A stretch of 64,000 nt of DNA from Nocardioides terrigena (GCF_003047265.1 NZ_PZYY01000002.1:310001-374000); one strand, 5' to 3'; counted from the stretch's first letter, positions 8,928 through 17,746 are shown. Notes: generated from the sequence alone by a model not told the origin. A program made the numbers and translations.

Positions 8928-9899
8928 GTGAGGACCACGACAAACCACGTGCGCGACCGAGTCGCCCTGCCGGGCGGAACGTTCGCGATGGGCTCGGACT
9001 CGTTCTACCCCGAGGAGGCCCCGGTGCACCGGGTGCGGGTCAGCGGCTTCGCCATCGACCCGGTCCCGGTGACCAACGAGCAGTTCGCCCGGTTCGTCCG
9101 CGCGACCGGGCACGTGACGGTCGCCGAGCGGCCGCTCGACCCCGCGGACTTCCCCGGGGCTCCACCGGAGAACCTGCAGCCCGGGTCGATGGTGTTCACC
9201 CCGACCAGCGGGCCGGTCGACCTGCGCCACCTCTCCCAGTGGTGGACCTGGACGCCGGGCGCGTGCTGGACCGCGCCCGAGGGGCCCGGGAGCTCGGTCA
9301 AGCGACGGCCGGACCACCCCGTGGTGCACGTGGCGCACGACGACGCCGCGGCGTACGCCGCCTGGGCGGGCGCGAGCCTGCCCACCGAGGCCGAGTGGGA
9401 GTACGCCGCCCGGGGCGGCCTCGAGGGTGCCGACTTCACCTGGGGCGCCGAGCCAAGGCCCGAGGGCCGGATCATGGCCAACACCTGGGACGGCCCGGAC
9501 TTCCCGTGGCGCAGCACGAAGGAGAGCGGGTGGACGCGGACGTCACCCGTCGGCTCGTTCCCCGCCAACGGGTTCGGGCTCTTCGACATGGCCGGCAACG
9601 TCTGGGAGTGGACCGACGACTGGTGGACCACCCGTCACCCGGACGACGCGGGCAGCGCGTGCTGCGCGCCGGCCGACCCGCGCGGGGGGGAGCAGGAGAC
9701 CAGCTACGACCCCCGGCAGCCCCAGTTCAGGGTCGGCCGCAAGGTCATCAAGGGCGGGTCGCACCTGTGCGCCGACACCTACTGCCTGCGCTACCGGCCG
9801 GCGGCCCGACGCCCGCAGATGGTCGACACCGGCATGAGCCACGTGGGCTTCCGGTGCGTCAACCGGTCGCCGGGGGCGGCCGGTGAGGGGAGCCGATGA
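8928..9899 (+). CDS. formylglycine-generating enzyme (sulfatase activator)
   Basis: 323-residue copper-dependent oxidase of the FGE-sulfatase (SUMF1) family that converts the sulfatase active-site Cys to formylglycine. Seen: N-terminal PGGTFAMGSD, VTNEQFARFV, LPTEAEWEYAARGG and GNVWEWTDDWW, then GGSHLCADTYCLRYRPAAR, in which Cys281 and Cys286 match the two catalytic copper-binding cysteines of FGE. The GTG at 8928 begins six bases after the sulfatase stop; a GTG a few codons later is possible. Its position directly behind a C-x-A-G-R sulfatase is strong functional evidence. It overlaps the HAD gene by four bases. Confidence 0.95.
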   Translation: MRTTTNHVRDRVALPGGTFAMGSDSFYPEEAPVHRVRVSGFAIDPVPVTNEQFARFVRATGHVTVAERPLDPADFPGAPPENLQPGSMVFTPTSGPVDLRHLSQWWTWTPGACWTAPEGPGSSVKRRPDHPVVHVAHDDAAAYAAWAGASLPTEAEWEYAARGGLEGADFTWGAEPRPEGRIMANTWDGPDFPWRSTKESGWTRTSPVGSFPANGFGLFDMAGNVWEWTDDWWTTRHPDDAGSACCAPADPRGGEQETSYDPRQPQFRVGRKVIKGGSHLCADTYCLRYRPAARRPQMVDTGMSHVGFRCVNRSPGAAGEGSR

Positions 9900-10813
9900 T
9901 CGACGATGCCTTCATGCTGCCCTCGTGGCGCCCCGGGCCCACCCGGGACGCCGTGATCGGGTTCCTCCGGGCGGCGCCGCAGATCCCCCCGCGCGACCGG
10001 GTGGCCTGCTTCGACAACGACGGCACGCTGTGGTGCGAGCGCCCCGGTTACGTCCAGCTCGACTTCTTCGTCGACGCCCTCCGCAGCCGCGCCGACGACC
10101 CCGCCCTGGCAGCCGTGCCCGAGCTCGCCGCCGTGCTGGCGGGCGACCGAGCGGCGATGGGGGAGCTGGGCCTCGAGCGGGTCGCCTTCGCCCTGCTGGG
10201 CCTCTTCGACGGGGCCACGCCCGAGGAGTTCACGGCACAGGCACGGGACTACCTGGCGCGTGCGGAGCACCCGACCCTGGGCAGGCCCGTCCGTGCCACG
10301 ACGTACCAGCCGATGCTCGAGCTCGTCGACGCCCTCCGGCACCTCGACTTCACCGTCTGCATCGTCACGGGCGGGGGCACCGAGTTCGTCCGTGCCGTCA
10401 GCGAGGACCTGTACGGCGTCCCGCCCGAGGCCGTGGTCGGCTCGCTGGTGTCCTACGCCTACGGCGTCGAGGACGGCGGCCCGGTGCTCCGGCGCACGAC
10501 CGCCCTCGACGGCGTGGCCAACGAGGGTGCGGCCAAGGTGTCCCACATCCAGTCGCACCTCGGCCGGCGACCCGTGATGGCGGCCGGCAACTCGGGCGGT
10601 GACCGGGAGATGCTCGAGTGGGCGGCGGCCGGCGAGGGACCCACGCTCGCTCTGCTGGTCGACCACGACGACGCCGAGCGGGAGTTCGCCTACGTCAGCT
10701 CGGCGGAGACCTTCGCCGAACCCGAGCCGATCACCGACGTCGCCGCCCGCGCCGGCTGGGCGGTCGCCAGCATGGCCCGTGACTGGGAGGTCGTGTTCGG
10801 TCCGTGGGGGTGA
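9896..10813 (+). CDS. HAD-superfamily phosphatase
   Basis: 305-residue haloacid dehalogenase-fold hydrolase. Motif I is FDNDGTLW with nucleophile Asp40 and acid/base Asp42; motif II is IVTGGG; motif III/IV is GNSGGDREML. A helical cap lies between residues ~55 and 130. The size and sequence resemble HAD phosphoserine-phosphatase-like proteins often found beside sulfatases. The ATG at 9896 follows GGGGAG and overlaps the FGE stop, making this the last gene of a sulfatase-FGE-HAD operon. The substrate is unknown; a role in handling a phosphorylated or sulfated metabolite is only inference. It converges on the LuxR gene. Confidence 0.87.
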   Translation: MIDDAFMLPSWRPGPTRDAVIGFLRAAPQIPPRDRVACFDNDGTLWCERPGYVQLDFFVDALRSRADDPALAAVPELAAVLAGDRAAMGELGLERVAFALLGLFDGATPEEFTAQARDYLARAEHPTLGRPVRATTYQPMLELVDALRHLDFTVCIVTGGGTEFVRAVSEDLYGVPPEAVVGSLVSYAYGVEDGGPVLRRTTALDGVANEGAAKVSHIQSHLGRRPVMAAGNSGGDREMLEWAAAGEGPTLALLVDHDDAEREFAYVSSAETFAEPEPITDVAARAGWAVASMARDWEVVFGPWG

Positions 10814-10832
10814 GGCGCCTCAGATGTCGTCT

Positions 10833-13538
10833 TCAGATGAGGTGCAGCTTGCGGGCGACCGCGAGTGCCTCGCTGCGGCGGCCGACGGAGAGCTTGGTGT
10901 AGAGGCTGGAGACGTGGGTCTTCACGGTGTTCTCGCTGACGAAGAGGTTGGCCGCTGCGTCGCTGTAGGTCGACCCTCGGGCGAGCTCGCGGAGGACCTC
11001 GAGCTCGCGGGGGCTGAGGCTGGGCGCGCGGTGCGTCTCGGAGACGGTGGCGAGCTCGTGCTCGGTGGCGACGACGGGGGCGAACATCGCGGACAGGCCG
11101 GGGAGCTCGGCGCACGCCTCGCGGAGCTCGACGCCCCAGCCGGAGTCGTCGAGGGCCTTCGCCCCGGCGAGCACATGCCCGATCCGTGTCCCGTGGCGGC
11201 TCCAGCCGAGGAACGGGCTGCCGAGCCGTCGGCTCGCGGTCGCGTCGACCGCCTGGACGACCAGGTCGTGGGCGGTCTCGGTCTCGCCGAGGTAGTCGCA
11301 GAGCTGCGCGGCGCAGGTGAGGGCGAGGGCGCGGGTGGGTGGTTGACCGCGCCGGGATCCGGCGGCGGCCCGCTGGTAGAGGGTGGCGGCCTTGCGGAGG
11401 TCTCCGTCGACGTCCTCGGCCGCGCCGAGGACCCAGAGGCGTTCGCCCTCGGCGCCGGCCTCGCCGAGGGCGTCGGCAAGGGTGCGCAGGGCGCTGCGGT
11501 TGCCGGTGATCACGGCGAGGCCGGCCTGCTCGACCAGGGCACAGATCCGGAGGTGCTGGGGCAGTCTCTGCAGGGGGGACAGGGCCTCGAGGGCACGCAG
11601 GGAGTCGGGGACCGACCCGCCGAGCAGGGCGAGCCGGGCCTGCATGACCTGGCGCCAGAACTCGGCCGTGAGGTCGTCGAGCTGCTGCGGCAGCGTCGGG
11701 AGCTGCCACGGGGCGGCGCCGGCAGGGTCACCGGGCGTGGCCGGGTCCGGCTCGGGGGTCGGCGGCAGCGGGAAGGTCTCGAACCAGACCAGCATCCGGG
11801 CGAGCTCGGCCCGGGCCCGCGCGCTCGCCGGTGTGCGTGGGTGCTGCTCGGCGAGCGCGAGCGACTCCTCGGCGAGGGCGTGGCACGCCTGCTCGCGACC
11901 CAGCATGAACTGGGTGAGGGCCAGGTGCGAGAGGGCCTTGGCCGCGGCGACGCCCAAGCCCTCGGCGCGGCACAGCAGCACGGCACGGGTGAGGTGCTCC
12001 TCCGCCGCGGGGAGCAGGCCCAGCCAGTTCTCGGCGACGCCGACCTCGAGCAGCACGAGGGGGAGATGGGGGTCTGGGACCACGGCGTCCACAGCACGCT
12101 CCACCTCGACCAGGGCAGCGTCCACCAGCCGCTTCTGGTGCGCACCACTGCTGCGCGAGCGGTGCAGCAGGATGCTGTGGTACTCGAGCGCCGAGACCGT
12201 CCCCGGGTGGGTCTTCTCGTGGCGGAGCAACCGATCGGCCCAGTGCCGTCCGGCGTCCGCATCGCCTGCCGCCCACCGCGACCGGGCGATGAGCCCCCAC
12301 GAGGCGGGGTGCTCGTCAATCGCCGGTCCGGCCGCCCGGAGGAAGGCGTCGACGCACTCGTCCTCGCCGGCCATGACCAGCCGGGCGCCGTGCTCGGCCA
12401 GCACCGCACCGGCGTCGTCGTAGCGGCCCAGCACGAGGAGCCGGCGCATGGCGTCGGCGGTGTGGCCGCCGGCCAGGTCCGACCACGTGGCCCGGAGGAC
12501 CGTCGCGGTGGCGCGCTGCACATCGACGCCGCCGGCGACCAGGCGCCGGCGGACGACCTCGCTCAGCAGCGGGTGGATGCGGTAGCGCTCCTCGCCGCCC
12601 GGTACGCCGGCCACGGCGGACACCTTGCTCACGAGCAGCCCGGTGGACTCCAGCGACGACAGGGCCTCGCCGGCCCGGGGGTCACGGGTCAGGTGCCGGG
12701 CGGTCTCCTCGGTGAGGTCGGTCTCGCCCGAGACGCACAGCAGCAGGTGCCGCTCCTGGGGACGCAGCCCCACGAAGACCTCACCGGCCACCAGGTCGGC
12801 GACCGTCCCGCCCGAGGTGCGGAACATCGCGGCCACGTCGTCACCGGGCTGCATCGCGGCGCTGGCCCGGGCGGCCAGGACCAGCGCGGCACACCAGCCG
12901 CCTGCCCGCTCGACGATCGCCTCGAGCACGTCGCCGCGCGTCGCGCCGGCGTGCTGGAGGGCCAACCACGCGGACTCCTCCCGGCTGAGCCGGAGCACGT
13001 CGCCGCGCAGCACGGTCATGTGGCCCAGGAGCTCGGGCACGAGACGGGGGATCGCCAGGTCCCACCGGGTCATGAGCAGGATGCGGAGCTGCTCCGGGTC
13101 GGCGTCGAGCCGCTCCGCGACCAGGCGCACGCAGGCCGCGGAGAGGAGGTGCGCGTCGTCGACGACCAGCAGTCGCGGCGGGCTGTCCGGGGTGCCCGCG
13201 GCCCTCGAGAGGACCTCCTCCACCTGGGCGACCGTGCTGGTGGCCGAGGCGGCGTACCAGATCGGGTCGGCGAGGGGGGTGGTCGTGGCGAGCCACCCTG
13301 CGACGCCCAGCGTCTTCCCCGCGCCGGCCGGCGCGACCAGCACGGTCACGGCGCTCTCGGTGGCGGCGTCGAGGTGGGCCCACAGCTCGTGGCGGGGCGC
13401 GTAGGGTTGGGGCAGCCAGGGAGCGCCGGGGACCGGGGGCTCCCGCCGGGTCGGAGCACCGCGGGTCGAGGCAGCTCGCTTCGGCGCCTTTCGGGGCGCA
13501 GCGGTGGCCTGGCGGTCTCGTGCCTTGGATGTCGCCAC
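10833..13538 (-). CDS. LuxR family transcriptional regulator, MalT-like (LAL type)
   Basis: 901-residue ATP-dependent regulator. Walker A APAGAGKT is at 70-77 and Walker B LLVVDDAH at ~123-130. A long helical TPR-like region spans ~400-820. The C-terminal LuxR helix-turn-helix covers ~838-901, with LSPRELEVL and SENTVKTHVSSLYTKL. By analogy with E. coli MalT, effector and ATP binding would oligomerise it on DNA. GTG 13538 is chosen because GGGAG lies five bases upstream; residues 10-45 are basic, Pro-rich and probably disordered. It is one of two such regulators inside the stress island and is a candidate activator of the shared palindrome promoters; that link is inference. Confidence 0.9.
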   Translation of the reverse strand: MATSKARDRQATAAPRKAPKRAASTRGAPTRREPPVPGAPWLPQPYAPRHELWAHLDAATESAVTVLVAPAGAGKTLGVAGWLATTTPLADPIWYAASATSTVAQVEEVLSRAAGTPDSPPRLLVVDDAHLLSAACVRLVAERLDADPEQLRILLMTRWDLAIPRLVPELLGHMTVLRGDVLRLSREESAWLALQHAGATRGDVLEAIVERAGGWCAALVLAARASAAMQPGDDVAAMFRTSGGTVADLVAGEVFVGLRPQERHLLLCVSGETDLTEETARHLTRDPRAGEALSSLESTGLLVSKVSAVAGVPGGEERYRIHPLLSEVVRRRLVAGGVDVQRATATVLRATWSDLAGGHTADAMRRLLVLGRYDDAGAVLAEHGARLVMAGEDECVDAFLRAAGPAIDEHPASWGLIARSRWAAGDADAGRHWADRLLRHEKTHPGTVSALEYHSILLHRSRSSGAHQKRLVDAALVEVERAVDAVVPDPHLPLVLLEVGVAENWLGLLPAAEEHLTRAVLLCRAEGLGVAAAKALSHLALTQFMLGREQACHALAEESLALAEQHPRTPASARARAELARMLVWFETFPLPPTPEPDPATPGDPAGAAPWQLPTLPQQLDDLTAEFWRQVMQARLALLGGSVPDSLRALEALSPLQRLPQHLRICALVEQAGLAVITGNRSALRTLADALGEAGAEGERLWVLGAAEDVDGDLRKAATLYQRAAAGSRRGQPPTRALALTCAAQLCDYLGETETAHDLVVQAVDATASRRLGSPFLGWSRHGTRIGHVLAGAKALDDSGWGVELREACAELPGLSAMFAPVVATEHELATVSETHRAPSLSPRELEVLRELARGSTYSDAAANLFVSENTVKTHVSSLYTKLSVGRRSEALAVARKLHLI

Positions 13539-13687
13539 GTGCTCTCCCTCACGACGACAGGCCCGTGAGTCTGTGTCCGTCACCCTCCCCGAGTCGACGG
13601 CCACGAGCCCTGTTCACCCCAATGTAGGGGTTGGAGGGGTCTCGTGGCTCCTCCTGTCCGCGGTGGCGCGCCGCGCCGGAGGCTGGC
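13539..13687. other. divergent intergenic stretch upstream of LuxR and the 66-aa gene
   Basis: This part of the 238-bp gap holds the LuxR ribosome site (GAGGGAGAG on the minus strand) and TCACCC-like half sites at 13580 and 13614, neither with a convincing partner half or -10. I see no gene in it. Confidence 0.4.
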
Positions 13688-13732
13688 TCCCCCGATTCCG
13701 GTGAAGGGATCCGGACGGTTGCGACCTACTGT
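13688..13732 (+). promoter_or_regulatory. palindromic promoter element upstream of 66-aa protein / cls
   Basis: TCCCCC-GATTC-CGGTGA at 13688-13704, one mismatch in each half relative to TCACCC-N5-GGGTGA, followed after exactly 22 bases by TACTGT (13727-13732), a good -10. I located it by looking upstream of a -10-like hexamer at the spacing seen in the other sites. Confidence 0.5.
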
Positions 13733-13776
13733 CGAGGGACATACAGGCGTCCCGGGGTGCGAGGCAGGAGTGGTCG

Positions 13777-13977
13777 GTGACCAAGGTGATGATCCGCGTC
13801 CAGGACGTCGTGAGCGAGGAGCTCCTCAGTGCCTTCCCGCAGCTGGTGCCGACGGTGACGACCGCCCAGACGACGCTCACCGGGACCGTGGTCGACCAGG
13901 AGGAGCTCCAGGGCGTCATCAACTTCCTCGCCTCCATGGGCATCACCATCGTCGACGTCCTGACGATCCCGGAGTAG
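13777..13977 (+). CDS. small conserved hypothetical protein (66 aa)
   Basis: A 66-residue soluble protein without Cys or membrane segment. The C-terminal half (VDQEELQGVINFLASMGITIVDVLTIPE) has the look of a small beta-alpha-beta unit of the ACT/TRAP-like type, and similar short proteins occur in actinobacteria, but I know no function. GTG 13777 is preceded by AGGAG six bases upstream. It lies six bp before the cardiolipin synthase gene and is surely co-transcribed with it. Confidence 0.75.
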   Translation: MTKVMIRVQDVVSEELLSAFPQLVPTVTTAQTTLTGTVVDQEELQGVINFLASMGITIVDVLTIPE

Positions 13978-13983
13978 GCGCCC

Positions 13984-15465
13984 GTGCTGCCTGCCTGGCT
14001 ACCCTCCCTGGCGACCCTGCTCGGAATCGGCCTGCTCGCCCTGGAGATCGGCGTCGTCGTCGCGGCGCTGGGCATCATCCCGGGCAATCGCCGTCCCTCC
14101 ACCGGGATGGCGTGGCTGATCCTGGTGATCGCCGTGCCGTTGTTCGGGCTGCTGGCGTTCCTGCTGTTCGGCAGCAACCGGGTCGAGCGGACCCGCCAGG
14201 AGAAGCAGCAGCGGGTCAACGCGATCATCCACGAGCGGACCAGCGCGATCGCCGAGCTGGGCGAGCACCGACCGGAGCCGGCGTACGTCGCCTCTGTCGC
14301 GGTGCTCAACCGACGGCTGGGGGCGCTGCCCGCCGTCCCGGGCAACAGTGCGCAGCTCTTCCCCGACTACGTCGGGAGCATCGCCGCGATGGCCGAGCTG
14401 GTCGACACCGCGGAGCGCTTCGTCCACGTGCAGTTCTACATCAGCGCGTGGGACGAGGTCACCGCACCGTTCTTCGAGGCCCTCGTCCGGGCCGCAGACC
14501 GCGGCGTGAGCGTGCGCTTCCTCTTCGACCACCTCGGGTCGCGGGGGATCCCGGTCTACAAGGAGATGCTCACGCGGCTCGAGGGGACGGGCATCGAGTG
14601 GCACCGGATGATGCCGCTGGACCCGCTGCGCGGCCGGGTGCGCCGCCCCGACCTGCGCAACCACCGCAAGATCCTCGTCGTGGACGGGGTCGTCGGCTTC
14701 GCGGGCTCCCAGAACCTCATCGAGCCCTCCTACAACAAACCGGCGCACCGCAAGGCCGGTCGCCAGTGGGTCGAGCTGGTCGTGAGGGTCGAGGGCCCCG
14801 TGGTCGCCGAGCTCAACGCCGTCTTCCTCACCGACTGGTACAGCGAGACCGGCGACGTGCTCGAGGACACCATGGACTCGACGCCGGGCGCCATGGCCCT
14901 GCCGGGGACCGGCGAGCTCGTGGCGCAGGTGGTCCCCAGCGGTCCGGGCTTCGCGACGGAGAACAACCTACGGATGTTCACCACGTTGATCTACGGAGCG
15001 CAGCGGCGCCTGTCGATCACCAGTCCCTACTTCATCCCCGACGAGTCGCTGCTCTACGCGATCACCACCGCGGCGCAGCGCGGCGTCGACGTCGAGCTGT
15101 TCGTCAACGAGCAGGCGGACCAGTTCATGGTCCACCACGCCCAGCGCTCCTACTACCAGGCGCTGCTCGAGGCGAGGGTGCGCATCTGGCTGTACCCCGC
15201 GCCGTACGTCCTGCACTCCAAGCACTTCTCCGTCGACGACGACGTGGCGGTGATCGGGTCGAGCAACATGGACCTGCGGTCCTTCGCACTCAACTACGAG
15301 GTCTCGCTGATGCTCACCGGCCCCGGGATCGTCGAGGGGATGCGCGCGGTCGAGGACACCTACCGCTCGCTGTCGCGGGAGCTCACCGGGGCCGAGTGGG
15401 CCGACAGGTCGCGCGGCTCGAGGTACCTCGACAACGTGATGCGGCTGACCTCGGCCCTGCAGTGA
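13984..15465 (+). CDS. cls: cardiolipin synthase (phospholipase D superfamily)
   Basis: 493-residue membrane enzyme that joins two phosphatidylglycerols (or PG and a related lipid) into cardiolipin. Two N-terminal membrane helices (~8-30 and 39-60) are followed by two PLD catalytic domains. HKD motifs: NHRKILVVDG (His227, Lys229, Asp234) and LHSKHFSVDDD (His411, Lys413, Asp418), the latter followed by IGSSNMDLRSF. Length and arrangement match bacterial ClsA. The GTG start at 13984 is separated from the 66-aa gene by six bases. Placement under the stress-type palindrome promoter suggests stress-induced membrane remodelling. Confidence 0.93.
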   Translation: MLPAWLPSLATLLGIGLLALEIGVVVAALGIIPGNRRPSTGMAWLILVIAVPLFGLLAFLLFGSNRVERTRQEKQQRVNAIIHERTSAIAELGEHRPEPAYVASVAVLNRRLGALPAVPGNSAQLFPDYVGSIAAMAELVDTAERFVHVQFYISAWDEVTAPFFEALVRAADRGVSVRFLFDHLGSRGIPVYKEMLTRLEGTGIEWHRMMPLDPLRGRVRRPDLRNHRKILVVDGVVGFAGSQNLIEPSYNKPAHRKAGRQWVELVVRVEGPVVAELNAVFLTDWYSETGDVLEDTMDSTPGAMALPGTGELVAQVVPSGPGFATENNLRMFTTLIYGAQRRLSITSPYFIPDESLLYAITTAAQRGVDVELFVNEQADQFMVHHAQRSYYQALLEARVRIWLYPAPYVLHSKHFSVDDDVAVIGSSNMDLRSFALNYEVSLMLTGPGIVEGMRAVEDTYRSLSRELTGAEWADRSRGSRYLDNVMRLTSALQ

Positions 15466-15483
15466 CCCATGCGGGACGTCGAT

Positions 15484-15528
15484 TCACCCGCATCAGGCGA
15501 GGCCGACGGCCGGGCGCGCCACGACGCT
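15484..15528 (+). promoter_or_regulatory. palindromic promoter element upstream of hdeD-like gene
   Basis: TCACCC-GCATC-AGGCGA at 15484-15500 followed by GG; GACGCT (15523-15528) lies 22 bases downstream as the probable -10. The start codon at 15587 is 58 bases further on. Confidence 0.6.
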
Positions 15529-15586
15529 GGGGAGAGTGGTCCTGCGCGACGGCGTGCTCCGTCGCGACACGATGGAGGAGGGCGTG

Positions 15587-16156
15587 ATGGCGGAGATGGT
15601 CAAGGGCAGGACGGGGCTCGACCTCGTCCTGGGCGGTCTGCAGGTGCTCGTCGGGCTCGTGATCCTGGGCCACACGGCCACCGCGACGACGTTGTCGCTG
15701 CTGTTCGTGGGCTGGTTGCTGTTCGCGACCGGGGTGTTCGTGCTCGCGCTGTCCCTCTTCCAGATCGGCAAGGACGGCTTCTGGAGCGGCTTCCTCGGAG
15801 GTGGCCTGATGACGGTGCTCGGCATCGTCTTCCTGCGGCACACCACCGCGGCCGCGGTGACCGTGACCCTCGTGGCCGGCGCGCTCTTCACCGCGATCGG
15901 CATCGCGCGTCTCGCGGCCGCCGTCAGCTATCCCGAGCAACGCCTGCCCCTCCTCCTCGGCGGCGTCGTGTCGCTCGCCCTGGGCCTCATCGTGCTCTTC
16001 AACTTCGTGGAGGCCACGTACACGCTCCTCGGGATCCTCCTCGGCGTACAGGTGATCACCGAGGGGATCGCGATCATGGTCTTCGGGCGCGAGGCGAGGC
16101 GGACCGGTCGGTTCGGGGGACCGGCGGACGATCCCGCCACGCACGCCACCGCCTGA
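15587..16156 (+). CDS. HdeD/DUF308 family membrane protein
   Basis: 189-residue protein made of three pairs of membrane helices, the pattern of the HdeD family (acid-resistance membrane protein of E. coli). Helices are seen at ~13-30 (VLGGLQVLVGLVILGHT), 37-57, 65-84, 92-111, 121-140 and 146-163. A Gly appears near the start of each helix pair, typical of the internal repeat. GGAGGAGG lies four bases before the ATG at 15587, which decides this start over upstream in-frame codons. It has its own palindromic promoter element. The HdeD molecular function is unknown. Confidence 0.85.
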   Translation: MAEMVKGRTGLDLVLGGLQVLVGLVILGHTATATTLSLLFVGWLLFATGVFVLALSLFQIGKDGFWSGFLGGGLMTVLGIVFLRHTTAAAVTVTLVAGALFTAIGIARLAAAVSYPEQRLPLLLGGVVSLALGLIVLFNFVEATYTLLGILLGVQVITEGIAIMVFGREARRTGRFGGPADDPATHATA

Positions 16157-16162
16157 GGTCGC

Positions 16163-16684
16163 TCACCCCGGGAGTGACGTCCCGTTCCCGTTCCCGTTCC
16201 CGTGGCCTCGCGGCTGCCAGTCGTAGATGACGGACGTGCGGAGCACCGTGTCCTGGACGGACCGGTTCTCCCGGCTGACCGCGACCCAGAGCAGGCCGAT
16301 CGGCAGGGCAGCGCAGAAGAGTGCCCGGACGAAGGCCCCCGCGAGGTGCAGCGGTTCGCCCCGGTGGTTGACGACCCGCAGCCCCATGACCAGGCAGCCG
16401 TAGCTGCGACCGCTGAGCCACCAGGCGACGGTCAGGTAGACCACGAGGACCGCGAACCCGGCGACGATGCTGAAGACGAATCCAGCGTCCGGGAAGGTGA
16501 AGCCCCGCGGGTCGAAGAGGAACTTCAGCCCGGCGAAGCCGAGGTATCCCGCCGACAGCACGATGCAGACGACGACGCCGTCGATGCCCGCGGCGACCGT
16601 CCGGGTGATGACTCCGGCTCGCCGGCCCTGGTAGGGACGTGCCTCCCGGGGGAGGGGCGAGACGCCGCTGTCGGGCGTCGCCAC
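16163..16684 (-). CDS. RDD family membrane protein
   Basis: 173-residue membrane protein with an RDD domain: RRAGVITRTVAAGIDGVVV carries the Arg and Asp of the family, followed by helices at ~38-60, 75-97 and 120-140 and the typical GLRVVNHRGEPL segment after the second helix. The C-terminus carries a short GNGNGN repeat encoded by gttccc units (16181-16204). GTG 16684 starts two bases after the stop of the tandem-repeat protein gene (TGAGGTG), so the two are coupled. RDD proteins have been linked to transport or Na+/H+ exchange in a few cases; here the role is unknown. Confidence 0.85.
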   Translation of the reverse strand: MATPDSGVSPLPREARPYQGRRAGVITRTVAAGIDGVVVCIVLSAGYLGFAGLKFLFDPRGFTFPDAGFVFSIVAGFAVLVVYLTVAWWLSGRSYGCLVMGLRVVNHRGEPLHLAGAFVRALFCAALPIGLLWVAVSRENRSVQDTVLRTSVIYDWQPRGHGNGNGNGTSLPG

Positions 16685-16685
16685 C

Positions 16686-17720
16686 TCAGGGCGTCCGCTC
16701 GGGCGCGTGGCTCCGGGGCGCACCCTCGGACACGGTGACGGGCGGGAGGTCCGGCACCGGAGCGCCACGGCGGGTGTGGCGCAGCAGCAACCGGTCCACG
16801 GCCCGTCCCACGGCCTCGTCGGCCGAGATACCCTGCATCCGGGCGCCCCGGACGGTGTCGGAAGCCATCGAGCCGGTGGACTCGCGGATGATCTCCGGGA
16901 GGTCGACTGCGTCGATCACCTCTTCGGCGATGGCGACGAGGTCCGTCTGGGAGAGCACCGTCGCGACGACGGCCTGCAGATCCACCCGCTGGAGGACGAT
17001 CTCGGTGAGGTCGAGGCGGTCGAGGACGGTGGTGACGACGGCTTGCAGGTCCACCCGCTGGAGGACGATCTCGGTGAGGTCGAGGCGGTCGAGGACGGTG
17101 GTGACGACGGCTTCGAGGTCGACGCGCTGGAGGACGACGGCGGTGAGGTCGAGGCGGTCGAGGACGGTGGTGACGACGGCTTCGAGGTCGACGCGCTGGA
17201 GGACGACGGCGGTGAGGTCGAGGCGGTCCAGGACGGTGGTGACGACGGCTTCGAGGTCGACGCGCTGGAGGACGACGGCGGTGAGGTCGAGGCGGTCCAG
17301 GACGGTGGTGACCACGGCCTGGAGGTCGACGCGCTCGAGGACGACGGCGGTGAGGTCGAGGCGGTCCAGGACGGTGGTGACCACGGTCTCGAGGTCCACG
17401 CGCTCGACCACGACCTCGGTGAGGTCGATCCGGTCCAGCACGACGCCGGCGGTGGCCGGGACGACGACGTCGAGGCGCCGGGCGGCCCGGCCCCCCAGCT
17501 CCTCGCGCCGGTCCGCACCGGCCAGTGCGAGCTCGGTGAGCCAGTGGCCCGGCTGCAGGTGCGCCGGGACGCCGGGAGGACGTAGGGAGAGCCGGAGCCA
17601 GGGTGCAGCCGCGCGGGCCGCGACCCGCGTCGTACCGACGCCCAGACGCCAGACCGGCGCGGCGACGCCCAGGGCGAGATCGACGGGGACGAGCAGGCCC
17701 TGCTGGATCGATGTGGTCAT
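16686..17720 (-). CDS. tandem-repeat protein with seven 23-residue repeats
   Basis: 344-residue protein of unknown function. Residues ~90-250 consist of seven near-identical 23-residue units of the pattern VLDRLDLTAVVLQRVDLEAVVTT; each splits into two ~11-residue half-repeats with a conserved R-[VL]-DL core. The alternating hydrophobic/Asp pattern suggests a regular solenoid or amphipathic helical stack. The N-terminus (MTTSIQQGLLVPVDLALGVA) is hydrophobic but no clear signal peptide is seen. I chose ATG 17720; AGGAGGT is 11 bases upstream, rather far. The next gene encodes an RDD membrane protein that it may contact. The palindromic promoter element lies 27-72 bases upstream. Confidence 0.8.
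   Translation of the reverse strand: MTTSIQQGLLVPVDLALGVAAPVWRLGVGTTRVAARAAAPWLRLSLRPPGVPAHLQPGHWLTELALAGADRREELGGRAARRLDVVVPATAGVVLDRIDLTEVVVERVDLETVVTTVLDRLDLTAVVLERVDLQAVVTTVLDRLDLTAVVLQRVDLEAVVTTVLDRLDLTAVVLQRVDLEAVVTTVLDRLDLTAVVLQRVDLEAVVTTVLDRLDLTEIVLQRVDLQAVVTTVLDRLDLTEIVLQRVDLQAVVATVLSQTDLVAIAEEVIDAVDLPEIIRESTGSMASDTVRGARMQGISADEAVGRAVDRLLLRHTRRGAPVPDLPPVTVSEGAPRSHAPERTP
16972..17454 (-). repeat. seven tandem 69-bp repeats (coding)
   Basis: Seven head-to-tail units of exactly 69 bp beginning at 16972, 17041, 17110, 17179, 17248, 17317 and 17386. The middle three are nearly identical and the outer units diverge at a few positions. They encode 23-residue units of the repeat protein. 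The identity gradient suggests expansion by recombination or slippage in the centre. Confidence 0.95.
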
Positions 17721-17746
17721 CGGCGGCGCACACCTCCTCTCCCTGC

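Noticed and set aside
10811-10822. TGAGGCGCCTCA, a 12-bp palindrome at the end of the HAD gene, as terminator
   Set aside because: It has no loop, so it cannot form a stable hairpin; chance in GC-rich DNA is likely.
16181-16204. gttccc short repeat as a microsatellite of interest
   Set aside because: Only about four units, coding for a short Gly-Asn tail of the RDD protein.
16972-17454. Regular 69-bp repeats as a CRISPR-like or non-coding array
   Set aside because: There are no unique spacers, the unit is a multiple of three and the repeats encode a continuous protein with its own start and stop.
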